From NCBI RefSeq assembly GCF_018294505.1, contig NC_057798.1:369498199-369562198 (forward strand): a stretch of 64,000 bases of DNA. The letters run 5' to 3'. Within the stretch, counting starts at the first letter, position 1. Each line of letters starts with the position of its first letter. Positions 1 to 10,412 of the stretch are shown piece by piece. The notes under the pieces were generated by a model. It had not been told where the DNA came from, did not search any database, and saw only the letters and a list, made by a program, of their open reading frames with translations. Source of the DNA: Triticum aestivum (lineage: Eukaryota > Streptophyta > Magnoliopsida > Poales > Poaceae). The position numbers were made by a program, and so were the translations under genes.

Positions 1-1186
1 TGTGTGTAATAATTTCATGTGATAAACAGATAGCTAGGAAAAACAAAACTTGTTTGACCATGATGACTGTACCAGACCAAAGCGAATAAAAGAAGGTGAT
101 CTGGTCTGCACTAGTACGAACTAGTACCAAGAATTAAGATGCTAGTACCCAGAATCGACAATGTGAGGTAGTAGTACTAGTTGAAAGGCTAGTTTTATCA
201 TCTAAATCTTGGAGACCGTGCTGCAAAATTGATCATGGACTGCACTAGCACTACGGCACACACAAAGCAGCAAAAGAAAACTGCTATCAATAATCGATAG
301 TGGCCACCTTGCGCGGAGTTAAAAAAGAGAACATCATATAGAAGGAAAAAGACAAAAGGAAAAGAGTCTCCCTGATGGCCGCTGCCGTGCAGGAGCATCT
401 TTTGATCTGTTGCCGGATACTGGCATGTCCTTGCCCTTTACATCTGGGACCCAGCACAAAGGGCGTTCCGATACGTCTTGATTTGACGTCCTGCAGTGTA
501 CTGCATCTGCCTGATCGAGGTAGGGCTGGCGCTGCATGAAGCATGCATGTCCGGCAGAGGCTTCGGATCGCTAAGTGTATTCGGATCTCTTGACAGTGCT
601 CGAGATCAAAACCAATCTGCAAACAAAATAGCGCAAGACTACCAACAATAATCGCAAAAAGAAATCCTGATGATTTAGAGGGAACATATCGAATTGAAAT
701 CATAACACCTGATTTATGTCGTTGCATCCGCGATGACACCTAGGAGGCTCTCAATAAAAGCACCAATGTCGGTTCAATATCCGGCGTATCTCGTAGTAGG
801 GGTCTTAAGCTAGGCGTCTCAGAGCGATGGTAACATGGACACAGGTTTTACCCAGGTTCGGGCCCTCTTGATGGAGGTAAAACCCTACGTCCTGCTTTTG
901 ATTGTATTCATGTGGGGATAGTACAGAGTACATATGTCTACCATGAGATGGTAATAATGAATATCAGATTGTCTATCAACTAGCCTAGCCTCGGTTTATA
1001 TAAGACACCGGAGGCCTAGGGTTTAGGAGAGTCCTTGTCTTGGGTGCCAAGTCTTGTGGAGTCTTCCTTGTATGCGGCAGGGGTTGTCCGAACTGGCCCA
1101 TGAGTATACGGCCATGGGGGTCCTCGGCCCAATCCAACTGATCGGGAGACGACGTGGCGAGTACCCCCTAGTCCAGGACACCGTCA
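1..1186 (-). mobile_element. 5' end of a gypsy-like LTR retrotransposon, cut by the window edge
   Basis: A minus-strand LTR (767-1186) is followed, reading leftward, by internal DNA that reaches the window edge. The leader next to the LTR carries TTGGTGCTTTTATTGAGAG (minus strand, 766 downward), nearly identical to the leader of the two Fatima-like elements further right, so a related gypsy family is inferred. The internal part holds a 150-codon minus-strand frame (739-287) with one hydrophobic stretch of about 20 residues (residues 24-43). I do not recognise it, and no gag or pol motif is visible. The element could be non-autonomous or cut before gag. No TSD can be tested because the other end is outside the window; 1187-1191 (ATCAC) would be the right copy. 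Confidence 0.6.
767..1186 (-). repeat. 5' LTR, 420 bp, of the left-edge gypsy-like element
   Basis: On the minus strand the repeat begins TGACGGTGTCC and ends CCGACA. It has a TATATAA motif near plus position 1000 and a segment near 845-900 (caggttcgggccctcttgat) that also occurs in the Fatima-like LTRs. Orientation follows the TATA motif and the leader on its left. Only one copy is in the window, so the boundaries rest on TG/CA ends. Confidence 0.65.
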
Positions 1187-1224
1187 ATCACGACATGCGG
1201 CCTATTCTTTCTTGCGGTGGCGGG

Positions 1225-2115
1225 TGTCGGATTTAGGGATCCGGCAACCCTTGAGAGGTTCGAACTTTGGGGTGCGTGCGGAGATCTCAACCTGCCTAGC
1301 CTGCCTACTCGCGATTCTCCCTAGCCTAGCGCGTCAAGCTCAAAGAGACACAAAGACACAAAGATTTATACTGGTTCGTGCCATCATTGTGGTGTAATAC
1401 CCTAATCCAGTGTGGTGTGGTGGATTGCCTCGAGGGGCTATCGATGAACTAGTACAAGGATGAACAAGCCTCGGGAGGTGAGGTGTTCTCGAGCTGGTGT
1501 GGTGCTTGGGTCTGAATGGATCTCCCTACTATGGTGGTGGCTAGGTCCTATATATAGTGGCCTTGGTCCTCTTCTCAAATATGAGCGTGAAGGGATCTCA
1601 CAACGGTGGGCTTTGAAAGGGGACAAGTAGTATAGTCTATCGTGACAAAAGTAGTCTTCGCCTGCAAAAAGCCTCTGGTCGTGACGCTGCGGTGGGCTCG
1701 GTGATGACCTCTGTCCTGTCATCCTAGCGGTCTTGGTCTTGTTGCACCAGAATGGAAACCTTTGGCTGGTTCCTCGGGACTCCCCGCTTGTGGCTTGCCT
1801 CTTTTGCACCGAAGAGGTAACCCGCGCTCTGCACCCGCCTGGCGCCCTTCTGGCATCCGCCTTGCCTTGGTCGTCATGGCTCACGTCAGCTAAGCCTCAT
1901 GACGTAGCTGCATAGAACTCTCCACCCCTCAGGAGCCCTCCTAAGGAGGCCAACTCATTCGGGGGTCTTGGCATCGTCCGCCTCGCGAGGCTTAGCCCCA
2001 CGCGAGGGTCTTCTGGTGTTGATGTTGAAGCTAGGCCATACCAGGCCCTTGATGGAGTCACGCGGTGGGCCACAGGTAGGAAGGACTAGATACCCCCAAG
2101 TCCAAGATGCCGACA
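1225..2115 (-). repeat. 3' LTR of the old gypsy element (891 bp)
   Basis: It matches 30341-31197 along its length, with small insertions and deletions. Ends are TGTCGG and CCGACA on the plus strand. It contains a tatatatag motif near 1549-1557 that has a counterpart near 30665. The two LTRs differ at many positions by eye, so this is one of the older insertions here. Confidence 0.88.
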
Positions 2116-2443
2116 GTATCCCCCGCGCCCAAGGCGCACTCGGACTTGGCTTCTAGGCGAAGCCAAAGGGCAAGACCGGAGCGCCGCGGGCCCTAACCGC
2201 CTGAGGCCTTAATGACGTGTGGCGATTGATCGGACTCGGGCGACTCCATTTCCCCATGCTGCCTCGGCAACTGCTCCACTTGACAAATGCATGCTGCATG
2301 CAGAAAGGATCATCATTACTAGAAATCATGGGAGGCCGATGATTTACCTTCTCCTAGCTATAAGCGTGCGAGCAGGTGGAGCCCCTGCCCATCTCTCTTT
2401 CGTCTTGCTTTTGCTTGCTTCTCCTCCTCTTCACCTTGCTCCC
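2116..2443. other. Internal DNA of the old gypsy element: PPT side and promoter of the antisense gene
   Basis: This holds the polypurine tract region of the gypsy element (purine-rich on the minus strand next to 2116) and the upstream region of the antisense gene starting at 2444. No other coding signal is visible. Confidence 0.5.
2357..2365 (+). promoter_or_regulatory. TATA-like box of the antisense B3-like gene
   Basis: The motif gctataagc lies about 80 bp upstream of the ATG at 2444. A pyrimidine-rich leader (tctctttcgtcttgc and following) separates them, a layout common for plant 5' leaders. Its function is inferred from position only. Confidence 0.4.
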
Positions 2444-2592
2444 ATGGTGCCGATTAGGAGGTTCTCTGTGGCAGAGAAGGGGAAGGCTCCTAGGGAGGGG
2501 CCGGACCCTCTCCCGCCGAAGAAGCGGCTCCATCTTCCTGATGATGCTGGCGCGGGGCGAGAGGTGGCCAGGCCTTGGCAATCAAGGCCTGC
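2444..2592 (+). pseudogene. Antisense gene of the old gypsy element, 5' part (continues at 17715)
   Basis: This is the first 49 codons plus two bases of a frame opposite to gag/pol. It starts at the ATG at 2444 and is basic and proline-rich (PLPPKKRLHLP near residue 25). The copia insertion at 2593 interrupts it. When the copia element and one CCTGC duplication are ignored, codon phase continues into 17715 with no stop at the join, so this was one gene before the insertion. The N-terminal part has no recognisable domain. The B3-like domain lies in the second part. It sits directly beside the 3' LTR, the place where antisense extra genes of Tat-type gypsy elements are found. Confidence 0.6.
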
Positions 2593-4304
2593 TGAAAGTG
2601 CTAGTTATCGACTAGAGGGGGGTGAATAGGCGATTTTTATCAAAGTCTTCAAAACGTGGAAGTTTCGAAGACAAACAATAGAAATGACCTAATTGATATG
2701 CAGCAGAAGATAAACTACAACAAGCAAACCATAGTCAAGTATGCAATAATGTGAAAGTATCAGGACTAATAGCAGCTTGGTAGTAAGGATAAGGATGGAA
2801 GATAGTATGAAGCCAATCAACGATAGTAGTCAAGCAATGAAGTCAAACAGGTATGACAAATAGGCAATGATTCACAAAGACAAACTTAAGGTAAAGGGGG
2901 TTAGAGGATAGAACCAGTCACTTGTCGAAGACACTGGATTTGTTGGACCAGTTCCAATTGTTGTGACAACTGTACATCTGGTTAGGGAGGCTGAGATTCA
3001 ACTTAGAAGACCGCGTCTTCACCTTATTCCCCTTGAGCTAAGGACACACAGTACTCGCCCAATCACTCTGGTAAGTCTTCAAGGTAGACTTCCGAACCTT
3101 CACAGACTTCGTTCACCGGCGATCCACAATGACTCTTGGATGCTCAGAACGCGACGCCTAACCGGCTGGAGGATACACAGTCCTCAAGTGTAATAAGTCT
3201 TTAGGTCACTCAGACAGAAAGACTTCAGTGATGCCTAACACTCTTTGGCTCTGGGTGTTTGGGCTTTCTCCTCGCAAGGATTTCTCTCTCTCAAAGGCTT
3301 CGAGGTGGGTTGCTCTCAAACGACAAAAGTCGTAAACTAACTCTGAGCAGCCACCAATTTATGGTGTATGGGGTGGGCTATTTATAGCCACAAGGCAACC
3401 CGACCTGATATGTCCGAAATGACCCTGGGTCACTAAGGAACGGACACGTGTTCCAACGGTCAGATTTCAAACACACACGGCAACTTTACTTGGGCTACAA
3501 GCAAAGCTGACTCATCCAGCTCTGGATAAGATTTGCTCTCATTGTCTTCGCTCGAAGACATAGGATTTGGGTTGAGCATCACTTCAGTCATTCTGACTTT
3601 GTTCACTTGGACCCCACTTAATAGTACGGTGGTTCCTATGACTCAACAAAGAAGAAAAGGAAACAATGAAACAACACAGTCTTCGCGCTCCATAGTCTTC
3701 ACTCAATGTATTCTCATGTCATAGTCTTCAATGTGAATATCTTCACATACCACCATTGTCGTCAATGTCTTCATACATTTTTAGGGGTCATCTCTGGTAG
3801 GTAAACCGAATCAATGAGGGACACTACATGTGTTATCCTGCAATTCTCACAAACGCATTAGTCCCTCAACCAACTTTGTCGTCAATACTCCAAAACCAAC
3901 TAGGGGTGGCACTAGATGCACTTACACCTGCGCCTGGCTTCCCCCTCCCCCTATACGCCCGCGCTCAGGGCAAAGGAGTGCACCGCGGAGCGGCGCCTCG
4001 CGAAGATGGCATGACCGTTATTGCCCTGCCGGCCGCACCAGGGACCCACGCTGAGGATAGCTCGCACAAAGTCGTGGTGTGGGCGGTGATGCCTCCCGAT
4101 ACTTGGATACGACTCCCGCTATTCTTCGCCAGCGAGCTGCCTCAGAGGGGACCAGTGGAGCTGTGGCTGCAACATGCATGGTGCAGCAGCCTTGCCACCA
4201 CAGCTGAGGTCGAGGTGTTGCCGTTTGGAGATGTATTAGTCCCTCAACCAACTTTGTCGTCAATACTCCAAAACCAACTAGGGGTGGCACTAGATGCACT
4301 TACA
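2593..4304 (-). repeat. 3' LTR of the copia element, chimeric: LTR + 308 bp foreign + 70 bp LTR
   Basis: 2593-3926 matches the whole right LTR (16374-17709). It is followed by 3927-4234, which matches not the LTR but the old gypsy sequence just outside the right LTR (17710 to about 18012). Then 4235-4304 repeats the last 70 bp of the LTR (same as 3857-3926) before the polypurine tract. A normal 3' LTR would end once. The structure implies copying from the other end of the element, past its LTR into the flank, and a return to the LTR. Confidence 0.85.
3927..4234 (+). repeat. Copy of old-gypsy flank inside the copia LTR, with part of the B3-like gene
   Basis: About 95 percent identical by eye to 17710-18012. 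It includes four bases (around 4051-4054) that are missing at about 17831. Those bases keep the B3-like reading frame open through this copy, whereas the resident copy is frameshifted. The right edge shows no long homology to the target: ggagatgt here against ggagacgt in the source, then attag of the LTR. Confidence 0.85.
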
Positions 4305-4806
4305 ATCTCCCCCTTTTTGGTGATTGATTACAAACTGGTTGAAGTTTTCAATGGGGATAAAGTATGTGAAATTGTAAAGGATAGGATATTGTCTTCATAA
4401 GTGGCAAGGGCTCCCCCTGAAGATGTGCATATAAGTAATTTGCTTTTGGAATGCAAATGCACATGGCAGGTTGTACTTGTGGAGATCCTCTTCAACTTAT
4501 GAAGATAGTTTATCATGCATGAAATGATATAACTAAGAAAGTGACATGCATAATGAAAAAAGGACGTCTGCAGAATGATCTAAGTGCGAAAGTTATCATC
4601 GCACATGGAAAAGCAAATAAGTAGCAGACAACCATCGAGTTTAAGTGTTACAACTCAATGAACAACATGTATCAAAAGCAAGATTTGTAAACACTAGGCA
4701 AAATATAAAGCAACCGCCCATATGAACCCGCTTGAAGACTATCAAACTCATATGCTTCTCCCCCTTTTGTCAGTAATGACCAAAAAGGTTTGAAGACATA
4801 GAGCAT
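4305..4806 (-). other. Copia polypurine tract and non-coding 3' leader region
   Basis: On the minus strand this is the region between the end of the extra 3' frame and the 3' LTR. It ends in the polypurine tract CCAAAAAGGGGGAGAT (4320-4305). No reading frame worth calling is visible. Confidence 0.6.
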
Positions 4807-7800
4807 CTACTCGTCCTCATGAGGAGTAGGTGAAGCAGCAGGGTTGTCGTTGTTGGTTGGTGGCGCAGACGAACTTGGTGCAGTGTCAATGCGTGCAGAA
4901 GTAGGGGGCGGTGAAGTAGCATCGTCTTCATCATCGATCACATTGGCATTCGCAGTTGCTGCGGAGGAAGAATAGTCAAAGTCTTCAAGAGATGGAGTTC
5001 GACGTAGGACAGCATTCCATGGAGGAGTGGAGTCAAACTTGAATCTTTCAGTGAAGCCATCGTCTTGAAGATCTGCTTCAGCACTGAGCAGCGTCAAACT
5101 CTTCCATGATCGCCGACATGTCTCGTGAGTGACAAAGGCATTCTTGGTGGCAAGATTTCGAATGCGATTGACGTCGACCAAGAGGCTTTGCATCTGTCGC
5201 TTGAGCCAAAAGTGATGCTTGTCTTGTTTCTGATGCAGTGCCACAAGAAGTTCTCGTTCATTTAGGATGCGAGAGCGCTTCTTAGGCCTTTGGGCAATTG
5301 TGCTCTCAGTAGCTTCAGTTGGCGCACGATGAGGCAGACGAGTGTTTCCAGCCATCGGATAGACACGAGTTACAGCTTGGACTCCTTCCATGGGCTCAGT
5401 GAAGCTTTGGTGTTCAACATTTTGAAGAGAAAGAGGCTTCTTAGCAGGCTCAGGGTATATGGCTTCAACTGACATATCAACCTCTGGTAGAAAGATCAGA
5501 TGATTGCGAGCAGAGGGTTGATAGTTGATAGCAGAGTGTAGCTTGATGAGGCGCATGACCCATGGAGCATAGAATTTCAGGCCAAAAAGGTCAGATCCAG
5601 ATGCAGCCAGTTGCTGGAGGAAGAAATCTTGTGCATTGAAGCTGATGCCATTGAGGATGTAAAAGACTAATGTCTTCATGGCTCCTTCAAGTTTTGCAGC
5701 TGATGAATGCCCTTTGATAGGCCATAGAGTCCGCCTGATGATGTGATATATGGTGCGAGGCAGATACTCAAGGTCATCAACAAAGAACTCCTTTGGGTAT
5801 TCAGCGTCATGTGGCAAAGGCTTCATCATGCTCAACATCTGGCTCATGTTGGGTTCTGGATTATGGAAGATGCTCTCCAGTGCATTGCGGTGGTGTTGAC
5901 AACCAGGTTCGTACAGTTCTCCGGGAGTGGATAACCCTGTATGCTCAATGATGTCAAGAGCTTTGGCTTCATGATGAACATTTCCTCTCATCCACTCGAG
6001 AACCCATGTCTTTGTATCCCTGTTGTAGCCGTGAATGTGGAGGGTAGCATAGAATTGAAGCAAAAGTTCCTCAATCCAATGTTCTTTGTCTGTCACAAAG
6101 CTGAGCAGACCTGCATCACGAAAGCAGTCAAGTGCTTCTTCTAAGCATGGCAGTCCAGCAATGGCTTCAGTGTCGAGGCGCATATGAGGGAAACTGCGCC
6201 CTTGATAATACAGAACGCAGGAGTAATAGCTTCGTTGCTGATGACTCCAGAAACGATCAGATGATATTCTTGGCCTTGAGTAGGGGTTCTTTGCGCTGTC
6301 AAAGAAGGTGTTGTGGCTTTTGAAGCCATTTGCATTGAAGGACCCTGTAGAGGTGGTAGTACCTGGAAACCTTGGCAGTCTTGGCTTTGGTTTCTGGACT
6401 TGAGGCCTATGCTCAATATGATAATCAAACTGAGGACCAGAGACATGAGGCGGAGGGACCAGAACGGGCCATCTAACAGTGATTAGCTGGCCATGGTTGT
6501 ATGCTTGCTCAATAGTATGGGGCCTTGGTGGTGGAACAGGAACAGTGGCAACAATAGTGGCTTCAGGCTGCACAACGGAAGCATCAGGAGCAGTTGCAGC
6601 ATTGGCTTCTGGCATATTCGTTGATGCAGGCCCCACACTTGCTTCAGCCATGACTATGTCATGGGCTTCATTTGTGTTGGTGGGGGCAGCCTCAAGATTT
6701 TCAACCTCCACTTGATGAGCTGGAGGGTCTGGCACTAGCACGTTCACTTCAGGAACAGCTTCTTCAGTAATGGGGGGAGTAGGGACACGTTCTACTTCTT
6801 GTTCGTCATCGGCTGATGCAGCCGGATTGTCTTCAGCAGCTTTGGCTTCAGACACGGAGATATTCATAGTAGGAGTGGCTTCTGGAAACACTTGACGTGC
6901 AACAGATTGGTGGTGCACTTCTCCTTCTGGAACGCTCGGAAGAGGGGCTTGAGGCCTTGGTCCTTTGCGAAGCCTTTGTAAGATAGGCGACGCCTTTGGA
7001 GATGGAGTTGGCTGGGCCTCATCCTCTTCTTCTTGCACAGGTGGTGTGACCTGTTGTTGTTGGGGAGTAGTTGGGGAGTCTTGTGGTTGTGGGTGATCAG
7101 CCCATGATGCATCCTGAGCAATTGGCGTCAGAGGACGACCAATGCTGATGATTTTGCTGTTCGTGAGAACAGGTGATGATACCAAGTTGTGCTCGATCTG
7201 AGGAAGAACTTCATCGTTTTCAACATTGTCATGGTGATGAATGTCTTCAGCAGTGATGGATCAACTGCTGGAATGTCTTCAGCTTCTTGAGCCTCTGTGG
7301 AAGCAGGCTCATGAATAATCATTCGTAGTTCTTGGTGTGCAGATACAGGGCGAACCACTGAGATAGGTTCAACAACTAAGGGCTCTGTGGGAGCAGCCTG
7401 TTTCTTCTTGATCTTGCGCTTCTTCTTGGAGGGAGCAGCATCAGAGGCTTCTGAGGTTTTCCTTTTTCTGGCTTCAGCCTCGGCAGCCCTCGTCTTCTTC
7501 TGTTCTGAAGCGGTTGACATGACCTTTGGCTTCGAGCCAGTCATGCTGCTTGGGAAGACTATGCGAGGTTCATCCTGCCTTGAAGGTGCAGGTTGGACAG
7601 TTGATAGCTTCTCTTCTTTGTAGCCATTCGGGGGTCAATGCCAGGACGACCAAGAGCCTTGCGCTTCTCAGCCTCATTGTAGGCTAGCACACACTTGTCA
7701 GCCAGATTCTTCATGCGCTCTCGAGAGCCTCGAGCTTCTTCGCGCTTCTTCTGAAAGGCTTCTTTGAGCTCGTGTAGCATGATCTTGAAGTTTTTGACAT

Positions 7801-9088
7801 CTTGCATGCTGAGCGTGGCCACATGCTTCTTGAACTAAGATTTCTCATAGTCGATCTTATGCTTCAGTTCAACGATGCGTTGAGCAATAGCTAGCTCAGA
7901 AGCAATGGCACCATTGAAGGAGACGCTGAGGCCAATGGGAAGTTGCAAATCATCGAAGCTGAGATTTGTGGTGTCAAACCACTCATCAATAAAGTTATGA
8001 ATGATTGCCACGTCAAAGAGTGGCAAATTATTGAAGATCTCTGCTTCTTCCTTGCTCTTGATCAGTTGCTCAAGAGCATCATCTGCAAGATCGTCATTGC
8101 TGGACAGATCAATGTGCTCTTCACGCAGAATGGCAGCAGGAGTCAATGTCTGATCAGAATTCTTGACGATTTTCTTTTTCTTCTTTGTCTTCTTGGAGAT
8201 GCGTGATAGATCTTCAGACTGCACACTATCTTCAGGAGGTGCAGTGGCCAGTGGCTTCACACGTGAAGCTTTTGGAGGAGCAGCTGATGTTGAAGCCTTA
8301 GTCTTCTTTGACTTCTGCGGCCTTGGAGGAGGAGTTGGGGCTTCATCAGTGTCAGCATCATTATCAGAATGATCCACTCTAGCACCTTGGACCAAGATGT
8401 AATTAATGAGGCCATCAAGGTTTGAAAAGGGGCCGATGACATTGGGTTCTGCATCACGTGAGCCGTCAGCACGGGGAGCAGAGGGACCAGGGTTGAAATC
8501 TAATCCCAATGACTTCTTGTTTTCCTTGGCCGATGCCTTTGCGTGCTGGAAGTTGCGCTTGAATAGATTATCGTCACGACACCATAGCAATGATGATGGG
8601 TCGACATTTTCAGGCTGAGGTCCACGGACCATACAAGGATAGAAATCCTGTGCAATAGCTTCAGCTCTGTTCTTGGGTGGAAGGCCTCGATAGAGAATAT
8701 CACCCCAAGGACTTTTGATAGCATTCTTCTCAGCATATTCCTGGGTCACGAACTTGTACTTGAACCATTGTTCAGCCCAATATTGTCGAATCCATTGGAT
8801 TCGTGTCTTGCGCTGATTGTAATCCTCTTCAGGATCTGTCTTGTAAATTTCTGCGAGGTCATCAGGCAAATCTTTTGATGTTCCCCCTCGACGCTGTCTG
8901 CCACCCTTCCTTACAGATTTCTCTGCAACCATGAATTTCAAACTGAATGGCTTCAATACGTTCAAAGGCTTCAAGGGCTTTCGCTTGCTGGTCAAACAGG
9001 AACTAGCTTCAGGAGAGATAATGTATTGTTGTAAGAATTCTGCAAACGAATGCAGACTATGAGAACCTAGGGATTCTCCCGCGGACAT
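4807..9088 (-). pseudogene. Extra 3' reading frame of the copia element (SIRE-type, function unknown)
   Basis: A frame of about 1,400 codons starts at the ATG at 9088. It is broken by one TAG (7835-7837) and by frameshifts near 7550 and 7150; the last part (7185-4807) is open for 792 codons. In order: a Trp/Tyr-rich N-terminal domain (residues 80-180), a lysine-rich run (KKTKKKKK near 8180), a charged coiled-coil-like stretch (7800-7690), a proline/glutamate-rich linker, and a globular C-terminal region rich in aromatic residues (about 6100-5450). The last region may be related to the plant transposon protein domain PF20167, from memory. I see no signal peptide or membrane segment, so the name env-like would not be justified. 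SIRE elements are known to carry extra 3' frames. Confidence 0.75.
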
Positions 9089-9092
9089 GTAC

Positions 9093-9413
9093 CTGTGACA
9101 GCATTAGAGATGCGAGGGAAGGGGAAGAGGTCATATGCATTCTCAGAAGATTTTGAAGATAAATCAGTTTGAAGACATTGACCTCATGATGCGAAGACAT
9201 TCATTTATATGTTGAGAGTTGGTTCCAGATTTGTACGAATCCGTGAATAAGTACAAGTGAGGAATCTAACTAGATATGAAGCTTAAGTGAATATACTAGG
9301 CAGTATGAGATGCAGACAGAATAGATCTAACATTGTATAGGCAGAAACCAATTTTGGTAAATAGGATGAATCATTGAGGATCAAAAAGATGGTAAAAATA
9401 GAGTTATATTTAC
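9093..9413 (-). other. Candidate intron upstream of the copia 3' frame
   Basis: Reading the minus strand, GTAAAT starts at 9413 after exon-like, GC-rich DNA, and TGTCACAG ends at 9093, five bases before the ATG at 9088. The 321 bp between are AT-rich with T runs, as expected of a grass intron. Splicing is inferred from consensus and composition only. Confidence 0.45.
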
Positions 9414-9663
9414 CACACGAAGAACTGCTAGATGGGATGAATAGGAGACCGAGCAGTTCAATCCACCGTGCCCTAACTTGGCGACGGGGGACACCTACGG
9501 CGGAGGCGGAGAGGACGATGTCCGCGACCGGCGTGAGGATGGCGTCGGAGAAGTCGCCGCAGCTAAGCACTCCATCGCCGGCGTCGTCGCGAGCTAGCGG
9601 TGGCGCTAGGGTTTTGACGAGGTGGAGAGGTGGAAGAAGGTTTTCTTTACCGCAGGGGACATG
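9414..9663 (-). other. Candidate first exon / 5' leader of the copia 3' frame
   Basis: GC-rich DNA on the minus strand begins just after the TATA box. It holds the plant-leader motif AAAACCCTAGCGCC, then a short ATG frame of 26 codons (from about 9574) and an overlapping longer open frame reaching the donor site. It looks like the start of an ordinary plant gene and differs in composition from the AT-rich DNA on both sides. Confidence 0.4.
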
Positions 9664-9671
9664 TATTTATA
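9664..9671 (-). promoter_or_regulatory. Internal TATA box (TATAAATA) of the copia 3' frame
   Basis: A perfect TATAAATA on the minus strand, about 580 bp upstream of the ATG at 9088 (about 260 bp if the candidate intron is removed). It lies within the element, between RNase H and the 3' frame. This suggests a transcript separate from the LTR-driven one; inference. Confidence 0.45.
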
Positions 9672-10412
9672 AGAAGGGATGTGGCATAGCGCAATTACGC
9701 AGGTGCCCCTGCCTGTTCACCACTGAGGGACACGTGGCAAGCATGCAACATACTCAGAGTTGTCCCACGTTCCCACGCCCGCCAAGTTTGTCGGATGGTT
9801 GTTCCGGCTTCTCCGGATTTCAAACAATAAGTATGAATCATTTAAAAACAGACTTAATGTTTGTCTCTGTGCCTTCTGCTGACGAGGATGCAGAGAAGAC
9901 ATTTGACAGTTTCAATAGAATGCATATGATTTGGACAGATAGAGTTTGAGATAGAAAGCATAGAGAGATTAGGGTCCGATCCCATTCACTTAGTTCAAAG
10001 GATTCAACAAGGAAGACATAGCTATAAGTGAATGTTGTAGAGGACAGAATACTAGTATGTATATCAGAAAGCAATCAAATCATGAAGATAAGTTGAAATA
10101 TGAAGACAAACCAAATGCGAAGACATTGCAATAATAATAACGCCATGAGTGAAACACTTCAAACCAAGAAATTTGGTGGTGGCGTTACCCACTGTATAGG
10201 AAGTATTAGACCCAGACACGGCGCACAATTATCGTGGCGCTCCGAAGTCAAATTCCATGTTAATGTATTCACACTCAGAATGTAAGTTTTCATTGATTGA
10301 AGATATACTTTACTTCGTGTGTTGCACATCTAAGTCATCAACATGCATAAGTGTTAGGATGTGTGCCTGATTATAGGACATTTGAGGATTCCAAGATATT
10401 TAGCTCACACCG
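9672..10412. other. Copia spacer between RNase H and the internal promoter
   Basis: No coding sequence is seen in either strand. It would include the upstream part of the internal promoter. Confidence 0.5.

Noticed and set aside
287..739. Minus-strand 150-codon frame as a host gene
   Set aside because: It lies in the leader region of a retrotransposon, has no recognisable domain and is GC-shifted in its second half; kept only as part of the element.
3828..4400. 190-codon plus-strand frame across the copia LTR
   Set aside because: It is a chimeric frame created by the LTR duplication; only its middle (3927-4234) derives from a real gene.
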